A DNA stretch of 64,000 nt, taken from assembly GCA_040772545.1 (NCBI GenBank), contig JAXGXY010000003.1, positions 1 through 64,000 of the forward strand. The letters run 5' to 3'. The translations under genes were made by a program, and so were the position numbers. Each line of letters starts with the position of its first letter. The first letter of the stretch is position 1. Below, in pieces: positions 35,236 to 44,630 of this stretch. The notes beneath the pieces were generated by a model. The model was given only the letters and a program-made list of their open reading frames with translations, had not been told where the DNA came from and did not search any database. This DNA is from UBA1431 sp002329665 (GTDB taxonomy: Bacteria > Bacillota > Clostridia > Christensenellales > UBA1431).

Positions 35236-35272
35236 ACAGCCGCCGGGACCCTGCACCGACCCCGGCGGCTGT
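35236..35272 (-). promoter_or_regulatory. 12-bp hairpin just upstream of the permease ribosome site
   Basis: Perfect stem ACAGCCGCCGGG / CCCGGCGGCTGT, 13-nt loop. On the minus strand it ends in TGTTTATA followed at once by AGGAGGGGG. It may be an attenuator or a terminator for transcripts coming from DUF134. Confidence 0.6.
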
Positions 35273-35324
35273 CAAATGCTGTCAAACCCAAGATGCGCTA
35301 TTCCTGTCGATAGTTAGCGTCGTG

Positions 35325-35596
35325 ATTTGCTCCCGGTTGACGTGTATCCTGCTTACATGCGAAGCCCTTCCCGTGCAACTCCCACGAAGCCCCGCCCGAG
35401 CAATAGCTTCAAAGCCCTGTTAGAGCAATTCCTACGAAGCCCTACCCGAGCAAAACCGCGCAAAGCCCACCCCAGAAGACTCCCTACGCAGCAAAGGCTT
35501 TGCGGGGAAGAGGAGGAGTAACGGAACGGGGTGAAGAATCCCCGGAGCGCGTAGCGCAGAGGGGGTTCTGAGCAAAGTGGAGTTTACTCCAACGAG
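35325..35596. repeat. Dispersed structured repeat, copy C, with tandem 25-nt units
   Basis: About four degenerate units of 24-26 nt (consensus CRAAGCCCYRCCCGAGCAA) at 35357-35480 precede a 76-nt module bounded by GGAGTAA (35515-35521) and TTTACTCC (35583-35590), with GGGG...CCCC inside. It aligns along its length with copy A. Position 5 of the terminal stem differs from A and B (T-A instead of C-G) in both arms. The last bases form the 3' end of the DUF134 gene. Confidence 0.8.
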
Positions 35597-36057
35597 TGGC
35601 GCCTGCAGTTACGCCTGCAGAACCTGCCTTTGCCGTCCTCGCAGGCTGTATTCCGGGAATGGCATTTGGGGCACACAAAGGCGCCGCGCGCCGCATCCAT
35701 CTTTTCAAAGCTCGTTTCCCACTCGTTGGCGCAGTCGAGGCATCTCGTGCGGCAGATGTTCCTCGTGTAGTTCCCGCCCTCGATGCGCACCGCCTTCCCG
35801 TTGACCAGGCTGTCGGCGACCTTCTCCCTCGCGCTTAAAAGGATGCGCTGGAATGTCGGCCTCGAAACCCCCATCCGGCCCGCGCACTCCTCCTGCTCCA
35901 GCCCTTCCAGGTCCTTGAGGCGCAGCGCTTCGAGTTCCTCGATCTTCAATACGTTCTCGTCCGCCGCCGTACCGCCTTCGCCGGCCGGTACGAAGTGCGA
36001 TACGGCGGGAACATACTCTATCCTTCTCAGTTTCGTTGGCCTTGCCAAGGCTTCCAT
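35584..36057 (-). CDS. DUF134 / UPF0251 DNA-binding protein with Cys-rich tail
   Basis: 157 residues: ARPTKLRRIEYVP opening typical of UPF0251, a sigma-70 region 4-like helix-turn-helix (about 50-95, ELEALRLKDLEGLEQEECA...SRPTFQRIL), and a C-terminal cysteine-rich part (CRTRCLDCANEW, CPKC, CRRNC). Predicted regulator of unknown target. The final codons TCG TTG GAG TAA lie inside repeat copy C, which supplies the stop codon. Ribosome site is weak. Confidence 0.85.
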   Translation of the reverse strand: MEALARPTKLRRIEYVPAVSHFVPAGEGGTAADENVLKIEELEALRLKDLEGLEQEECAGRMGVSRPTFQRILLSAREKVADSLVNGKAVRIEGGNYTRNICRTRCLDCANEWETSFEKMDAARGAFVCPKCHSRNTACEDGKGRFCRRNCRRHSLE

Positions 36058-36185
36058 CCCCGTTCGTTTACAGCTCCCCCGGTCCAGCGGGACAGTCTGC
36101 ATGCGTTCCCGTCGAACTCTCCGGGCCCGCCTCTCTCCATTTTAAGAGGATTATTGGCATATGTCAATAATCGCGCCGGCCCCTA

Positions 36186-36662
36186 TTACCCGCTGAGCGC
36201 TTCGCAGAATGCCTTTATGGCGGCGGTGTCGATCTCGTAGTGCAGGGTCTCGTCCTGCTGCACCTTCTCCAAAAAGACCTTGTCGATGAATTTTGCCTTT
36301 TCCGGCCGGACCTCACCGCCGAAATGCCCTATAGCGGCGGCTTTATTGAGCAGTTCTTCGGGGACCTGGCCGGCAAGGCACTTCATGGCCTGGTCCTTTT
36401 CGCTAAAGCCGCATACGAAGAACGCGACGCGTTTTTCGAGGAGCCGGGCGCAGTTCTTTTTACAGAAGTTGCGCGCGCCCTTTTGAATCTTCCCCATGTA
36501 GACCGGGGAACCGATCACGACCAGATCGTATCCCGACACGTCCGTCTTCGGCGCCTCGTTCAGGTCGGCCAGCCCCGCATCCGGCCCCAGCAGTTCCTGA
36601 AGCCTTGTCGCGCACTCCCTCGTCGTGCCGTACTTGCTCACATACGCGATCAGCGTCTTCAT
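36186..36662 (-). CDS. Flavodoxin-domain protein
   Basis: 158 residues with an FMN-binding loop YVSKYGTTRECA at residues 7-18 and a flavodoxin-fold core (YDLVVIGSPVYMGKIQKGARNF). It resembles the flavodoxin_5/HemG-like group rather than classical flavodoxin. Probably an electron carrier or a small reductase. ATG follows GGGAGG at 5 bases. It lies between an SDR gene and DUF134 in the same orientation. Confidence 0.87.
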   Translation of the reverse strand: MKTLIAYVSKYGTTRECATRLQELLGPDAGLADLNEAPKTDVSGYDLVVIGSPVYMGKIQKGARNFCKKNCARLLEKRVAFFVCGFSEKDQAMKCLAGQVPEELLNKAAAIGHFGGEVRPEKAKFIDKVFLEKVQQDETLHYEIDTAAIKAFCEALSG

Positions 36663-36691
36663 AATATCCTCCCCTTCGTTTATGGTCTCCC

Positions 36692-37426
36692 TTATATCAC
36701 GAACCCGCCGTTGGGGCTCAGGACCTGGCCGGTGATGAAATCCGCCGCATCAGACGCGAGGAACAGCATGCACCGGGCTACTTCCCCTGCCGTCCCGAAC
36801 CTTTGAAGCGGCGTCTGCTCGATTAACGCGCGGGTCTCGTCCTTTGTCAGGAAGCCGTTCATCTCCGTTTGTATGATGCCGGGCGCTATGCAGTTGACCC
36901 GTATGCGCGACGGCCCGACCTCCTTGGCAAGCGCCTTCGTGAAGCCGATCACGGCGGCCTTCGCGGTCGAATAATGCACCTCGCAGGACGCGCCCGTCAT
37001 GCCCCACACCGACGAGACGTTGATGATGTTCCCCGCCTTTTTTTCGAGCATGTGCCCGAGCACGCACTGGGAGCAGTGAAATGTCCCCTTCACGTGCACG
37101 TCCATCATCGTGTCCCATTCGGCTTCCGTGATGTCCGTAAAGAGGGCCTGCCGGGAGATGCCCGCGTTGTTGATCAGCACGTCGATCCCTCCGAAAGCCG
37201 AAAGGCACGTTTCGACCATGCGTTTAACCTGCGCCCTGTCCCGAACGTCTGCCCGGCATGCGAGGGCGGCGGCGCCCTTATCCCGCAGGGACCCTGCGAG
37301 GGCCTCGGCCTGGTCGCGCGAATGCAGGTAGTTCACCAGCACGCCGTACCCGTTTTCCGCAAACGCCATTGCCGCCGCGCGTCCGATCCCTCGGGCGCTC
37401 CCGGTGACGATGACGGTCTTTCCCAT
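36692..37426 (-). CDS. Short-chain dehydrogenase/reductase, FabG-like
   Basis: 244 residues of a classical SDR: TGSARGIGRAAAMAF cofactor loop, NNAG, catalytic Ser in NVSSVWGMTG, and YSTAK (Tyr and Lys). The C-terminal SPNGGFVI is typical of FabG-type reductases. It lies downstream of the fatty acid operon but past a likely terminator, and the operon already has a fabG, so its substrate may be different (acetoacetyl-CoA or a sugar). Confidence 0.88.
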   Translation of the reverse strand: MGKTVIVTGSARGIGRAAAMAFAENGYGVLVNYLHSRDQAEALAGSLRDKGAAALACRADVRDRAQVKRMVETCLSAFGGIDVLINNAGISRQALFTDITEAEWDTMMDVHVKGTFHCSQCVLGHMLEKKAGNIINVSSVWGMTGASCEVHYSTAKAAVIGFTKALAKEVGPSRIRVNCIAPGIIQTEMNGFLTKDETRALIEQTPLQRFGTAGEVARCMLFLASDAADFITGQVLSPNGGFVI

Positions 37427-37495
37427 GTTCGCCTCTCCTTCCCGCCGCGCCTCCTGCGGGCCGCGGGGCCTGCGCTTAATCTTAGCTATATGCAG

Positions 37496-37528
37496 AAAAC
37501 CGGCAGAAGCACAGCGCTGCCCGCCGGT
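37496..37528 (-). terminator. Probable terminator of the fatty acid operon
   Basis: Minus strand: ACCGGC / GCCGGT stem with internal GGCAG/CTGCC alternative pairing, followed by TTTT, about 20 bases past the degV stop. Confidence 0.55.
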
Positions 37529-37549
37529 CCTGTAGCCTGCCTCACGTCG

Positions 37550-38374
37550 CTACTCCGTCATCCACGACACGCCGATCACGCCGGGGCCCAGATGGATGCC
37601 GAGCACGGGCCCGAGCTTGCGCCGTCCGACGTTGATGCTGGGGAACTTCCTTTTAATGGCCGTAATCAGAAAATCCAGGTTGATTTTCTCGCCGAGGTTG
37701 TGCACGATCACCCGCTTGACGTTGCGCGGTATCCGCGCGATCAGTTCCTTGATCTGTTCGGACCTTCCGCGCGCGGTGCCGTAGGCGACGACGGCCCCGT
37801 CCTCGCAAAGGAGGATGGGCCGGATGTTGAGGATCGTGCCCACCGATTGCCGCACGATACCCAGCCTGCCGCTTCGCCGCAGCGCGTCCATGTTGTCCAC
37901 CGAGAACGCGATGCCGACCTTGTCCCTGCTGTCCTCGATGATTTGGGTCATCTCCTTTAGCGAGTATCCCTCATCGGCCAGCTTCCTCGCCTTCCTGACC
38001 AGCATGGCGAGCCCGCCGGCCGTTGTGAGCGAATCCACGACGATGATCTTCCCCTTGTGGACTTCCTTGGCGGCGACGGACGCGCTTGAGTACGTCCCGC
38101 TGAGGCGCGAGGAGATAACGATGCAGAACACCTCGTAGTTGTGCCTGAGCAGTTCCTCGAACACGCTCATGAACGCCGAAATGGGGGCCTGGGCCGTGGT
38201 GCATCGCTGCAGGTTGCGGAAGATTAGCCGCTCGTAATTCCCGTTCTGGTCGGCGAAGCTTTCGTTGAACAGGTGCCCGGACACCGTATAGGACATCGGC
38301 ACCATGCGCACGCCCAGCTCCTTTGCTTCGTTTTTCGTCAAATACGCCGTGCTGTCCGTTACGATGGCGATCAC
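37550..38374 (-). CDS. DegV family fatty-acid-binding protein (FakB-like)
   Basis: 274 residues. DegV/FakB proteins hold a fatty acid for phosphorylation by FakA. Signatures: IVTDSTAYL at the start, ISSRLSGTYSSA (about 88), VDSLTTAGGLAMLV and GPVLGIHLGPGVIG near the end. Start is GTG overlapping the accA stop (GTGA), with GGGGGTGA 7 bases upstream. It is the last gene of the fatty acid operon, which supports a role in fatty acid metabolism, though no fakA is present here. Confidence 0.9.
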   Translation of the reverse strand: MIAIVTDSTAYLTKNEAKELGVRMVPMSYTVSGHLFNESFADQNGNYERLIFRNLQRCTTAQAPISAFMSVFEELLRHNYEVFCIVISSRLSGTYSSASVAAKEVHKGKIIVVDSLTTAGGLAMLVRKARKLADEGYSLKEMTQIIEDSRDKVGIAFSVDNMDALRRSGRLGIVRQSVGTILNIRPILLCEDGAVVAYGTARGRSEQIKELIARIPRNVKRVIVHNLGEKINLDFLITAIKRKFPSINVGRRKLGPVLGIHLGPGVIGVSWMTE

Positions 38375-39150
38375 GCCTCCCTCACCCCCAGTTTCCTGAA
38401 TCTTTTGTATCTGTTATCAAGGAGCGTCTCGACCGGCAGCGCCCTTTGCTTCGAGACCGTTTCGTAAATCTGCTCCCTGAGCCTGACGTATATCTCGGAA
38501 AAATCCTCGGGCTCCTTTACGATCCGCTCTATGACGCCGAACTCCAGGAGGTCCTCGGCGGTCAGCCTGAGGCTCTCGGCAGCCTCCTTGACCCGCGAAG
38601 CGTCTTTCCAGAGTATGCTCGCGCAGCCTTCCGGCGAGATCACCGAATAGATCGTGTTCTGGAGCATCCACACCTCGTCAGCGACCGCGAGCGCGAGCGC
38701 GCCGCCGCTGCCCCCTTCCCCGATCAGCACCGCCAGAATGGGCGTTTTTAAGGTCATCATCTCCATAAGGTTTTCGGCGATAGCCTGCGCCTGCCCGCGT
38801 TCCTCGGCGCCGATGCCGGGAAACGCGCCGGACGTGTCGATGAAGCAGACCACGGGACGGCGAAATTTTTCGGCGAGCTTCATCTGCCGCAGCGCCTTGC
38901 GGTAACCTTCCGGATGCGCCGAGCCGAAGTTCCGCTCGACCTTGTCCTGCGTGTCGCTTCCTTTCTCGTGCGCGATCACGGTCACCGGCATACCGCAAAG
39001 CCGGGCGATCCCGGCCACGATCGCCTTGTCGTCGGCAAACCGCCTGTCGCCGTGGAACTCGACGAAGTCCTCGAATATGTTGGTGATGAAGCTGAGGCCC
39101 GAGGGCCTGCCCTTGGCCCGGGCGGTCAGCACCCGCTCATACGCCTCCAT
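38371..39150 (-). CDS. accA: Acetyl-CoA carboxylase carboxyltransferase subunit alpha
   Basis: 259 residues. With AccD transfers carboxyl from biotin to acetyl-CoA. Core motifs: FVEFHGDRRFADDKAIVAG, FIDTSGAFPGIGAEERGQ, IGEGGSGGALALAVAD and YSVISPEGCASILW. The start is ATG 7 bases after GGGGGG; the GTG two codons upstream overlaps the accD stop. Stop overlaps degV. Confidence 0.95.
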   Translation of the reverse strand: MEAYERVLTARAKGRPSGLSFITNIFEDFVEFHGDRRFADDKAIVAGIARLCGMPVTVIAHEKGSDTQDKVERNFGSAHPEGYRKALRQMKLAEKFRRPVVCFIDTSGAFPGIGAEERGQAQAIAENLMEMMTLKTPILAVLIGEGGSGGALALAVADEVWMLQNTIYSVISPEGCASILWKDASRVKEAAESLRLTAEDLLEFGVIERIVKEPEDFSEIYVRLREQIYETVSKQRALPVETLLDNRYKRFRKLGVREA

Positions 39151-39152
39151 GG

Positions 39153-40016
39153 TCACGCCCCCCTTCTGTGCAGGTCCAGGAGGCGCGCGAGATACGCTTT
39201 AAGGTCCTTGCGTTTGACAATGTCGTCAACGAAACCTTTTTCCAGCAGCAGTTCCGCCCGCTGGAAACCCTCCGGGAGCTTCTGGCGCATCGTCTGTTCG
39301 ATGACGACCGGGCCCGCGAACCCGATAAACGCCTTCGGCTCGGAGACGATGACGTCGCCCTCCATCGCGAAACTGGCCGTCACGCCGCCCGAGGTAGGGT
39401 CGGTAATCACGGTGATGTAGAGGTTCCCGGCGTCGCTGTGCCGCTTGACCGCGGCGCTTGTTTTGGCCATCTGCATGAGCGAGAGGATGCCCTCCTGCAT
39501 CCGCGCGCCGCCCGAGACCGTGAACCCGACCACCGGCAGACGGTGTTCCGTCGCGTACTCGAAGATGCGCGTGATCTTTTCGCCCACGACGGTGCCCATG
39601 CTCCCCATCATGAAGAGGTGGTCCATCACGAAAACGGCGACGCTAAACCCGCCGATCCTGCCCGTGCCGCAAACGACGGCTTCCTTCTCCCCGCTCGCGT
39701 CCGCGGCTTTTTGCAGCTTCTTCTCGTATTCGGGAAACCTTAGGATATTGGTGGAACTCATGTGGCCGTAGAACTCAGTAAACGTGTCCGGATCGAGCAT
39801 TATGCCGATCCGCTGCCGCGCCCCGACCCTAAAATGGTGGCCGCACCGGTGGCAGACGCTCAGGTTCTCCTCGAGTTCGTTCGCAAACAGCGTTTCCTTG
39901 CACGACGGGCAGGAGACGCACATCTCCTCCGGTATCGACGGCTGCTGCGCGTCCACGGCTTTTTCGTGTATTTCCAACGGGTTGTTCGGCTTTTTGAAAA
40001 GGCCTTTTTCCAGCAT
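39153..40016 (-). CDS. accD: Acetyl-CoA carboxylase carboxyltransferase subunit beta
   Basis: 287 residues. N-terminal zinc ribbon CPSC...CHRCGHHF (about 36-58), followed by the carboxyltransferase fold with TVSGGARMQEGILSLMQM and ITDPTSGGVTASFAM. Follows accC by three bases and precedes accA; the order accB-fabZ-accC-accD-accA is the usual Firmicutes arrangement. Confidence 0.96.
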   Translation of the reverse strand: MLEKGLFKKPNNPLEIHEKAVDAQQPSIPEEMCVSCPSCKETLFANELEENLSVCHRCGHHFRVGARQRIGIMLDPDTFTEFYGHMSSTNILRFPEYEKKLQKAADASGEKEAVVCGTGRIGGFSVAVFVMDHLFMMGSMGTVVGEKITRIFEYATEHRLPVVGFTVSGGARMQEGILSLMQMAKTSAAVKRHSDAGNLYITVITDPTSGGVTASFAMEGDVIVSEPKAFIGFAGPVVIEQTMRQKLPEGFQRAELLLEKGFVDDIVKRKDLKAYLARLLDLHRRGA

Positions 40017-40019
40017 GCG

Positions 40020-41354
<1,335 letters not shown>

Positions 41355-41366
41355 CGCGATCACCCC

Positions 41367-41780
41367 TTATTTGACGAGCGCGAAGGAAAATTCGCCGGTG
41401 ACGCAGAGCGTGCCGTCCACATAGCCTTTCCCCTGCGCGAAGTAAAAGGGCGGCTTCGCCCTTATGATCGAACATTCGATGTCCAGCGTGTCACCGGGCT
41501 GTACCTTGTTCTTGAACCGGACTCTGTCGATGCCCGTGAAATAAGGCGTCGATCCCTTGATTTTCTCCATGATGAGCACGCAGCCGGCCTGCGCCATCAT
41601 CTCGCAGAGGATGACGCCGGGAACGACGGGGTTCCCGGGGAAATGCCCCTGTAAAAACCATTCGTCCCCTTTCACGAAATACTTGCCGACGGCTTTGTTC
41701 TCCTCGATGAGAGTGGTTTCGTCGATCAGGAGCATAGGCCTCCTGTGCGGGATGATCTTTTCAAGTTCCTCTCTGTTCAT
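41367..41780 (-). CDS. fabZ: 3-hydroxyacyl-[ACP] dehydratase
   Basis: 137 residues, hot-dog fold. PHRRPMLLID near the N-terminus, catalytic His and Glu in GHFPGNPVVPGVILCEMMAQ. No separate FabA/FabM is in the operon, so this performs the dehydration step. Overall size and motifs are normal. Confidence 0.97.
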   Translation of the reverse strand: MNREELEKIIPHRRPMLLIDETTLIEENKAVGKYFVKGDEWFLQGHFPGNPVVPGVILCEMMAQAGCVLIMEKIKGSTPYFTGIDRVRFKNKVQPGDTLDIECSIIRAKPPFYFAQGKGYVDGTLCVTGEFSFALVK

Positions 41781-41789
41781 TGGTCTCCC

Positions 41790-42221
41790 TCAGAATATCT
41801 TGAACAGGACTTGCGAATACTCGACGACCTGTCCGTTCTGTACGCAGATGTCCACGACCTCGCCGTCCGTTTCGGAGACGATTTCGTTCATGACCTTCAT
41901 GGCCTCGATGATGCAGAGGACGTCGCCCTTCTTCACCCTGTCGCCTACCCGGACATAGGGCTCGGCGTCGGGCGAAGGAGATGCGTAGAACACCCCGACC
42001 ATCGGCGAAGTGACTTCGGTAATAAGGTTGAAGTCCACTACCCTTTCGTCCGTCTCCGGCTCGGGTGCCCCCTGCCCCGGAGGATGCGGCGCGTAATGCG
42101 CCGGGACCATGTGGACGGTTTTTTCGAGGCGTATCCTCGTGTCGCCCTCCGATACCTCGATCGACGTCAGCCCCGAAGACTGCATGATCTGCGCGAGCGA
42201 CTTTATGAATCTTATGTTCAT
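41790..42221 (-). CDS. accB: Biotin carboxyl carrier protein
   Basis: 143 residues: N-terminal segment, Pro-rich linker (about 45-60) and biotinyl domain with EAMKVMNEIV (biotinylated Lys about 108). The thumb loop ASPSPDAEPYV is present. Starts at ATG 6 bases after AAGGAG; the frame also has TTG two codons upstream. Substrate for the BirA encoded 7 kb upstream in the same direction. Confidence 0.96.
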   Translation of the reverse strand: MNIRFIKSLAQIMQSSGLTSIEVSEGDTRIRLEKTVHMVPAHYAPHPPGQGAPEPETDERVVDFNLITEVTSPMVGVFYASPSPDAEPYVRVGDRVKKGDVLCIIEAMKVMNEIVSETDGEVVDICVQNGQVVEYSQVLFKIF

Positions 42222-42233
42222 GAGCAACTCCTT

Positions 42234-43460
42234 TTACGCCTTTGTAAAAGCGAGACAGGCGTTGTGCCCGCCGAACCCGAGCGAAACCGAGAGCGCAAGG
42301 TCGGCCTTAGCTTCCCTCGCGACGTTGGGCACGTAGTCCAGGTCGCAGTCTTCGTCCGGGACCTCGTAGCCGATGGTGGGCGGGATGATGCCTGTGTGCA
42401 GCGCCATCACCGACGCGATCGCCTCTACGGCGCCGGCGCCGCCGAGCATATGCCCCGTCATCGACTTGGTGGAGCTCACCATCGCGTCGTAGGCTTTTTT
42501 CCCCAGCGCCTTCTTGATCGCGATGGTCTCCGATATGTCGTTCAGGGGCGTGCTCGTGCCGTGGGCGTTGATGTAGATCCGCTCGTCGCCGGTGGCGCCC
42601 GCTTCGCTCATCGCGTCCAGTATCGCCTTGCATCCGCCGATGGCCTCGGGATGCGGCGCCGTGATGTGGTAGGCGTCGCAGGTGTTGCCGTAGCCCCTGA
42701 TCTCTGCGTAGATTTTGGCGCCGCGCTTTTTCGCGTGCTCGTATTCCTCCAGCACCAGCGCGCCCGCGCCCTCGCCCATCACGAAACCGTCCCGCCGTTT
42801 GTCGAAGGGGATCGAGCTGCTCAGCGGGTCTTTGCGCACCGAGAGCGCCATGATGTTGGAGAACCCTGCGACGGCGATCGGGATGACCGCCGCCTCGGCG
42901 CCGCCGGTGATGATGGCGTCGGCAAACCCGAACTTGATCGCCCTGAAAGCCTCGCCGACCGCATGGGACGACGTGGCGCAGGCGGTGATAACCGGCAGGC
43001 ACGGCCCCTGCGCGTTGAAGCGTATCGCGATGTTCCCGGCCGCGATGTTGGCGATCATCATCGTGATAAAGAACGGCGATATCTTCCTCGGGCCGTTTTT
43101 GAACAGCTTCTCGCACTCGGTGACGAACGTGTTGATGCCGCCGATGCCCGACCCGTAGTAGACGCCGAGCCGCTCGGGATCGACCTTGCCGTCCAGGCCG
43201 CTGTCCTCCATCGCCTGCACCGCCGTGGCCATCGCGTACTGCGCGAAGAGGTCGGTCTTCCTTCGCTGGTTTTTGTCCATATACAGGGAAGGATCGAAAT
43301 CCTTCACTTCTGCCGCTACCTTCACCTTGAACTCGTCCGGGTCGAACTTCGTGATCATGCCGATGCCGCACTTTCCCGCGACAAGGCTGTTCCAGAACAT
43401 ATCGAGATCGTTCCCAACGGGAGAGATGACGCCCATGCCCGTTATGACAACTCTATTCAT
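42234..43460 (-). CDS. fabF: Beta-ketoacyl-[ACP] synthase II
   Basis: 408 residues, thiolase fold. Cys-His-His triad: TACATSSHAVG (Cys about 163), NAHGTSTPLND (His) and KSMTGHMLGGAGAVE (His). Elongates malonyl-ACP. Ribosome site is poor, so translation may depend on the upstream gene. Confidence 0.96.
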   Translation of the reverse strand: MNRVVITGMGVISPVGNDLDMFWNSLVAGKCGIGMITKFDPDEFKVKVAAEVKDFDPSLYMDKNQRRKTDLFAQYAMATAVQAMEDSGLDGKVDPERLGVYYGSGIGGINTFVTECEKLFKNGPRKISPFFITMMIANIAAGNIAIRFNAQGPCLPVITACATSSHAVGEAFRAIKFGFADAIITGGAEAAVIPIAVAGFSNIMALSVRKDPLSSSIPFDKRRDGFVMGEGAGALVLEEYEHAKKRGAKIYAEIRGYGNTCDAYHITAPHPEAIGGCKAILDAMSEAGATGDERIYINAHGTSTPLNDISETIAIKKALGKKAYDAMVSSTKSMTGHMLGGAGAVEAIASVMALHTGIIPPTIGYEVPDEDCDLDYVPNVAREAKADLALSVSLGFGGHNACLAFTKA

Positions 43461-43505
43461 TGCTTATGGCTCATTCCTTTCCGGCACTACCGAAATCAGC
43501 TGCGT

Positions 43506-44588
43506 TTACGTCGGTTCGTCCGAATACTCCTTTTCCAATGCCCTGAACAGCTCGCTTACCGTTACGATCCTGTCCACCCTGTACCCGTTGGCGCCGATGA
43601 AGGCGAACCCGTTTGTGAACCTGCCCCTGTAAGCGTTGATAAGGGCCGCCGCGATGCAGTACGGGCTTTCCCCCTGCCTGCATGTCGATATACAGTGGTA
43701 CGGGCAGGCGCGCGGGACCTTCTCGCCGGCCCGGATGCCCCGGACGAAATCGTTTACGATGACCCTGCCGGGCATGCCCACCGGGCTCTCGATGATCCCT
43801 ATGTCTTCCTTGCAACAATTAAGGTACGCCTGCTTGAAATTCCTGTCGGCGTCGCATTCCTCGGTCGCGACGAATCGCGTGGCCATCTGCACGCCCGAGG
43901 CGCCCATGCCCAGGAAACGGCGGATGTCGCCGCCTGTGTATATCCCCCCAGCTGCTATCACGGGGACGCGCCGCCCCGTTTCGTCCTCGATCGCGCGCAC
44001 TTCCCCAAGAACGTCCTTGACAAGCTTCTCGAGCGCGAAGGCCGGGTCGTCGATCTGGCTCTTTTTAAAGCCCAGGTGCCCGCCTGCCAGCGGGCCCTCC
44101 ACCACGATTGCGTCGGGTGTGTACCGGTGCTTATCCCGCCACCATTTGGCGATCAGCCTCACCGCCTTGGCCGAGGAAACGATGGGCACCAGACTCGTTC
44201 TGCACCCTTCCCTGAGGAATGCCGGGAGGTTTAACGGTAGCCCCGCCCCCGAGAAGATGATGTCGATGCCCTCCTCGATCGAGGTCTTCACCATGTCCTC
44301 GAAGTTGGAGAGCGCCACCATGATGTTGACGCCGAGGACGCCGCCCGTCATCTTCCTGGCCCTGCGTATCTGGCGGCGCAGGGCTTCGATCCTCGAGCGG
44401 ACGGTTTGCCGGGCGTTTTCGGCTATCATCCCCAGGCCCGCCGAGGACAGCACGCCCACGCCGCCTTCGTTGGCCACGGCGGAAGCCAGGCTCGCAAGCG
44501 AGATCCCGATCCCCATGCCGCCCTGTATGACAGGAACTCTTATCACGGCGTTGCCTATCTTCAGGCTTTTGCCGTTCCATTTGAACAT
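43506..44588 (-). CDS. Nitronate monooxygenase / FabK-like FMN TIM-barrel protein
   Basis: 360 residues. FMN-binding features of the NPD family: PVIQGGMGIGISLASLASAVA, VEGPLAGGHLGF, IAAGGIYTGGDIRRFLGMGA. It has a cysteine-rich insertion (CPYHCISTC...PYC at about 300-320) seen in clostridial relatives and absent from FabK. Because a clear fabK is in the same operon, this may be a second enoyl reductase, a desaturase-type isomerase, or a nitronate-oxidising enzyme. Function uncertain. Confidence 0.85.
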   Translation of the reverse strand: MFKWNGKSLKIGNAVIRVPVIQGGMGIGISLASLASAVANEGGVGVLSSAGLGMIAENARQTVRSRIEALRRQIRRARKMTGGVLGVNIMVALSNFEDMVKTSIEEGIDIIFSGAGLPLNLPAFLREGCRTSLVPIVSSAKAVRLIAKWWRDKHRYTPDAIVVEGPLAGGHLGFKKSQIDDPAFALEKLVKDVLGEVRAIEDETGRRVPVIAAGGIYTGGDIRRFLGMGASGVQMATRFVATEECDADRNFKQAYLNCCKEDIGIIESPVGMPGRVIVNDFVRGIRAGEKVPRACPYHCISTCRQGESPYCIAAALINAYRGRFTNGFAFIGANGYRVDRIVTVSELFRALEKEYSDEPT

Positions 44589-44630
44589 ACGCTCCTCATT
44601 CCCGGGCTTGGCGGGCAGTTTTTATTATAC

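Noticed and set aside
35357..35480. Possible CRISPR array
   Set aside because: Units are degenerate and directly adjacent, with no unique spacers and no cas genes.
41745..44234. Open frame of more than 800 codons antisense to accB, fabF and the NMO gene
   Set aside because: Product of third-position GC bias; overlaps three well-supported genes and has no recognisable domain.
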